This document shows, piece after piece, positions 5,378 through 5,468 of a stretch of DNA of 5,468 bases. The notes under the pieces were generated by a model. The model worked only from the letters and a program-made list of their open reading frames with translations, searched no databases and was not told the origin of the DNA. Made by a program: the position numbers and the translations under genes. How positions within the stretch are numbered: the first letter of the stretch is position 1; every line of letters begins with the position of its first letter. Source of the stretch: CAYIRQ01 sp964365905 (GTDB lineage: Bacteria > Patescibacteriota > Gracilibacteria > Peribacterales > Peribacteraceae); the NCBI GenBank assembly GCA_964365905.1, contig CAYIRQ010000088.1, forward strand, positions 1-5,468, in the 5' to 3' direction.

Positions 5378-5452
5378 TCAGATTTTGTGATCAAGGATGG
5401 TGGTGCCTGCTGGACGAAGTGCCCATGATCGTGGGATTACGATGAGGGACAT
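5378..5452 (-). CDS. Possible 24-residue ORF or gene end on the minus strand
   Basis: AAGGAG (5464-5459), six bases, then ATG at 5452 is the best Shine-Dalgarno and start combination in the window. The frame reads MSLIVIPRSWALRPAG and ends at TGA (5380-5378). The frame is also open to the window edge, so it could equally be the last codons of a gene entering from the right, or chance. A plus-strand frame from 5397 overlaps it; at most one is likely real. Confidence 0.15.
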   Translation of the reverse strand: MSLIVIPRSWALRPAGTTILDHKI

Positions 5453-5468
5453 CCTTATCTCCTTCCCC

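Larger units (their letters stand above)
5240..5468. other. Mostly noncoding, AT-rich right end
   Basis: It contains two copies of the 11-mer repeat, a perfect 12-bp palindrome CCAAGATCTTGG (5273-5284), three CTTAAA boxes (5333, 5344, 5364) with TTTAAA at 5351, and a near-palindrome CCCATGATCGTGGG (5422-5435). There is no hairpin followed by a T run, so no intrinsic terminator for the SWIM gene is visible. Short open frames run into the window edge on both strands: plus from ATG 5397, and minus ending at 5378. I cannot tell whether either is a gene. Confidence 0.6.

Noticed and set aside
5422..5435. Near-palindrome CCCATGATCGTGGG
   Set aside because: One internal mismatch, no loop or T run, and it overlaps two doubtful edge ORFs; nothing supports a terminator or operator.

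Overview
The window holds one broken DNA-repair gene on the minus strand at the left, then a divergent plus-strand series: a secreted CAP (SCP/PR1-like) protein with three SLH domains, a possible small downstream ORF, and a tightly coupled pair encoding a RhuM-family protein and a SWIM zinc-finger protein with a long helical-repeat tail. There are no RNA genes, CRISPR array, transposase or integrase.

Organism. It is bacterial. The signal peptide plus CAP plus SLH architecture, with a cysteine pair around the second SLH domain, and the GC-rich palindromes and heptamer repeats scattered through genes, resemble environmental genomes such as the Patescibacteria/CPR (for example Peribacteria or Peregrinibacteria). 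This is an inference of modest confidence; SLH proteins also occur in Chloroflexi, Cyanobacteria, Firmicutes and others. TGA ends three of the main genes, so this is not the TGA-glycine code of Gracilibacteria and Absconditabacteria.

Layout. Positions 37-1058 (minus) are a mutY-like adenine glycosylase gene split by a one-base frameshift near 691-693. It carries two repeat-derived stretches read in frame (a 7-bp-period repeat at 446-480 and a GC-rich palindrome at 288-308), and its stop codon touches another hairpin at 18-35. Two of the four iron-sulfur cysteines are missing. A 58-bp divergent spacer (1059-1116) has overlapping -10-like boxes on both strands. The CAP-SLH gene is 1117-2313. 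A 38-codon ORF (2313-2429) overlaps its stop codon by one base. RhuM (2448-3473) and SWIM (3470-5239) overlap as ATGA. The last 229 bases are AT-rich and mostly noncoding.

The most unusual structure is the 11-mer TTTTCAAACTC. One copy lies just before the RhuM start (2430-2440), another just after the SWIM stop (5241-5251), and a third 80 bp further on (5321-5331). The two-gene unit is therefore bracketed by direct repeats, like a mobile or cassette-type accessory module. RhuM has a putative helix-turn-helix N-terminus, and SWIM has a zinc-binding nucleic-acid or protein-interaction module. Together they could form a two-component accessory (possibly defence-related) system, but no catalytic function can be assigned from the sequence.
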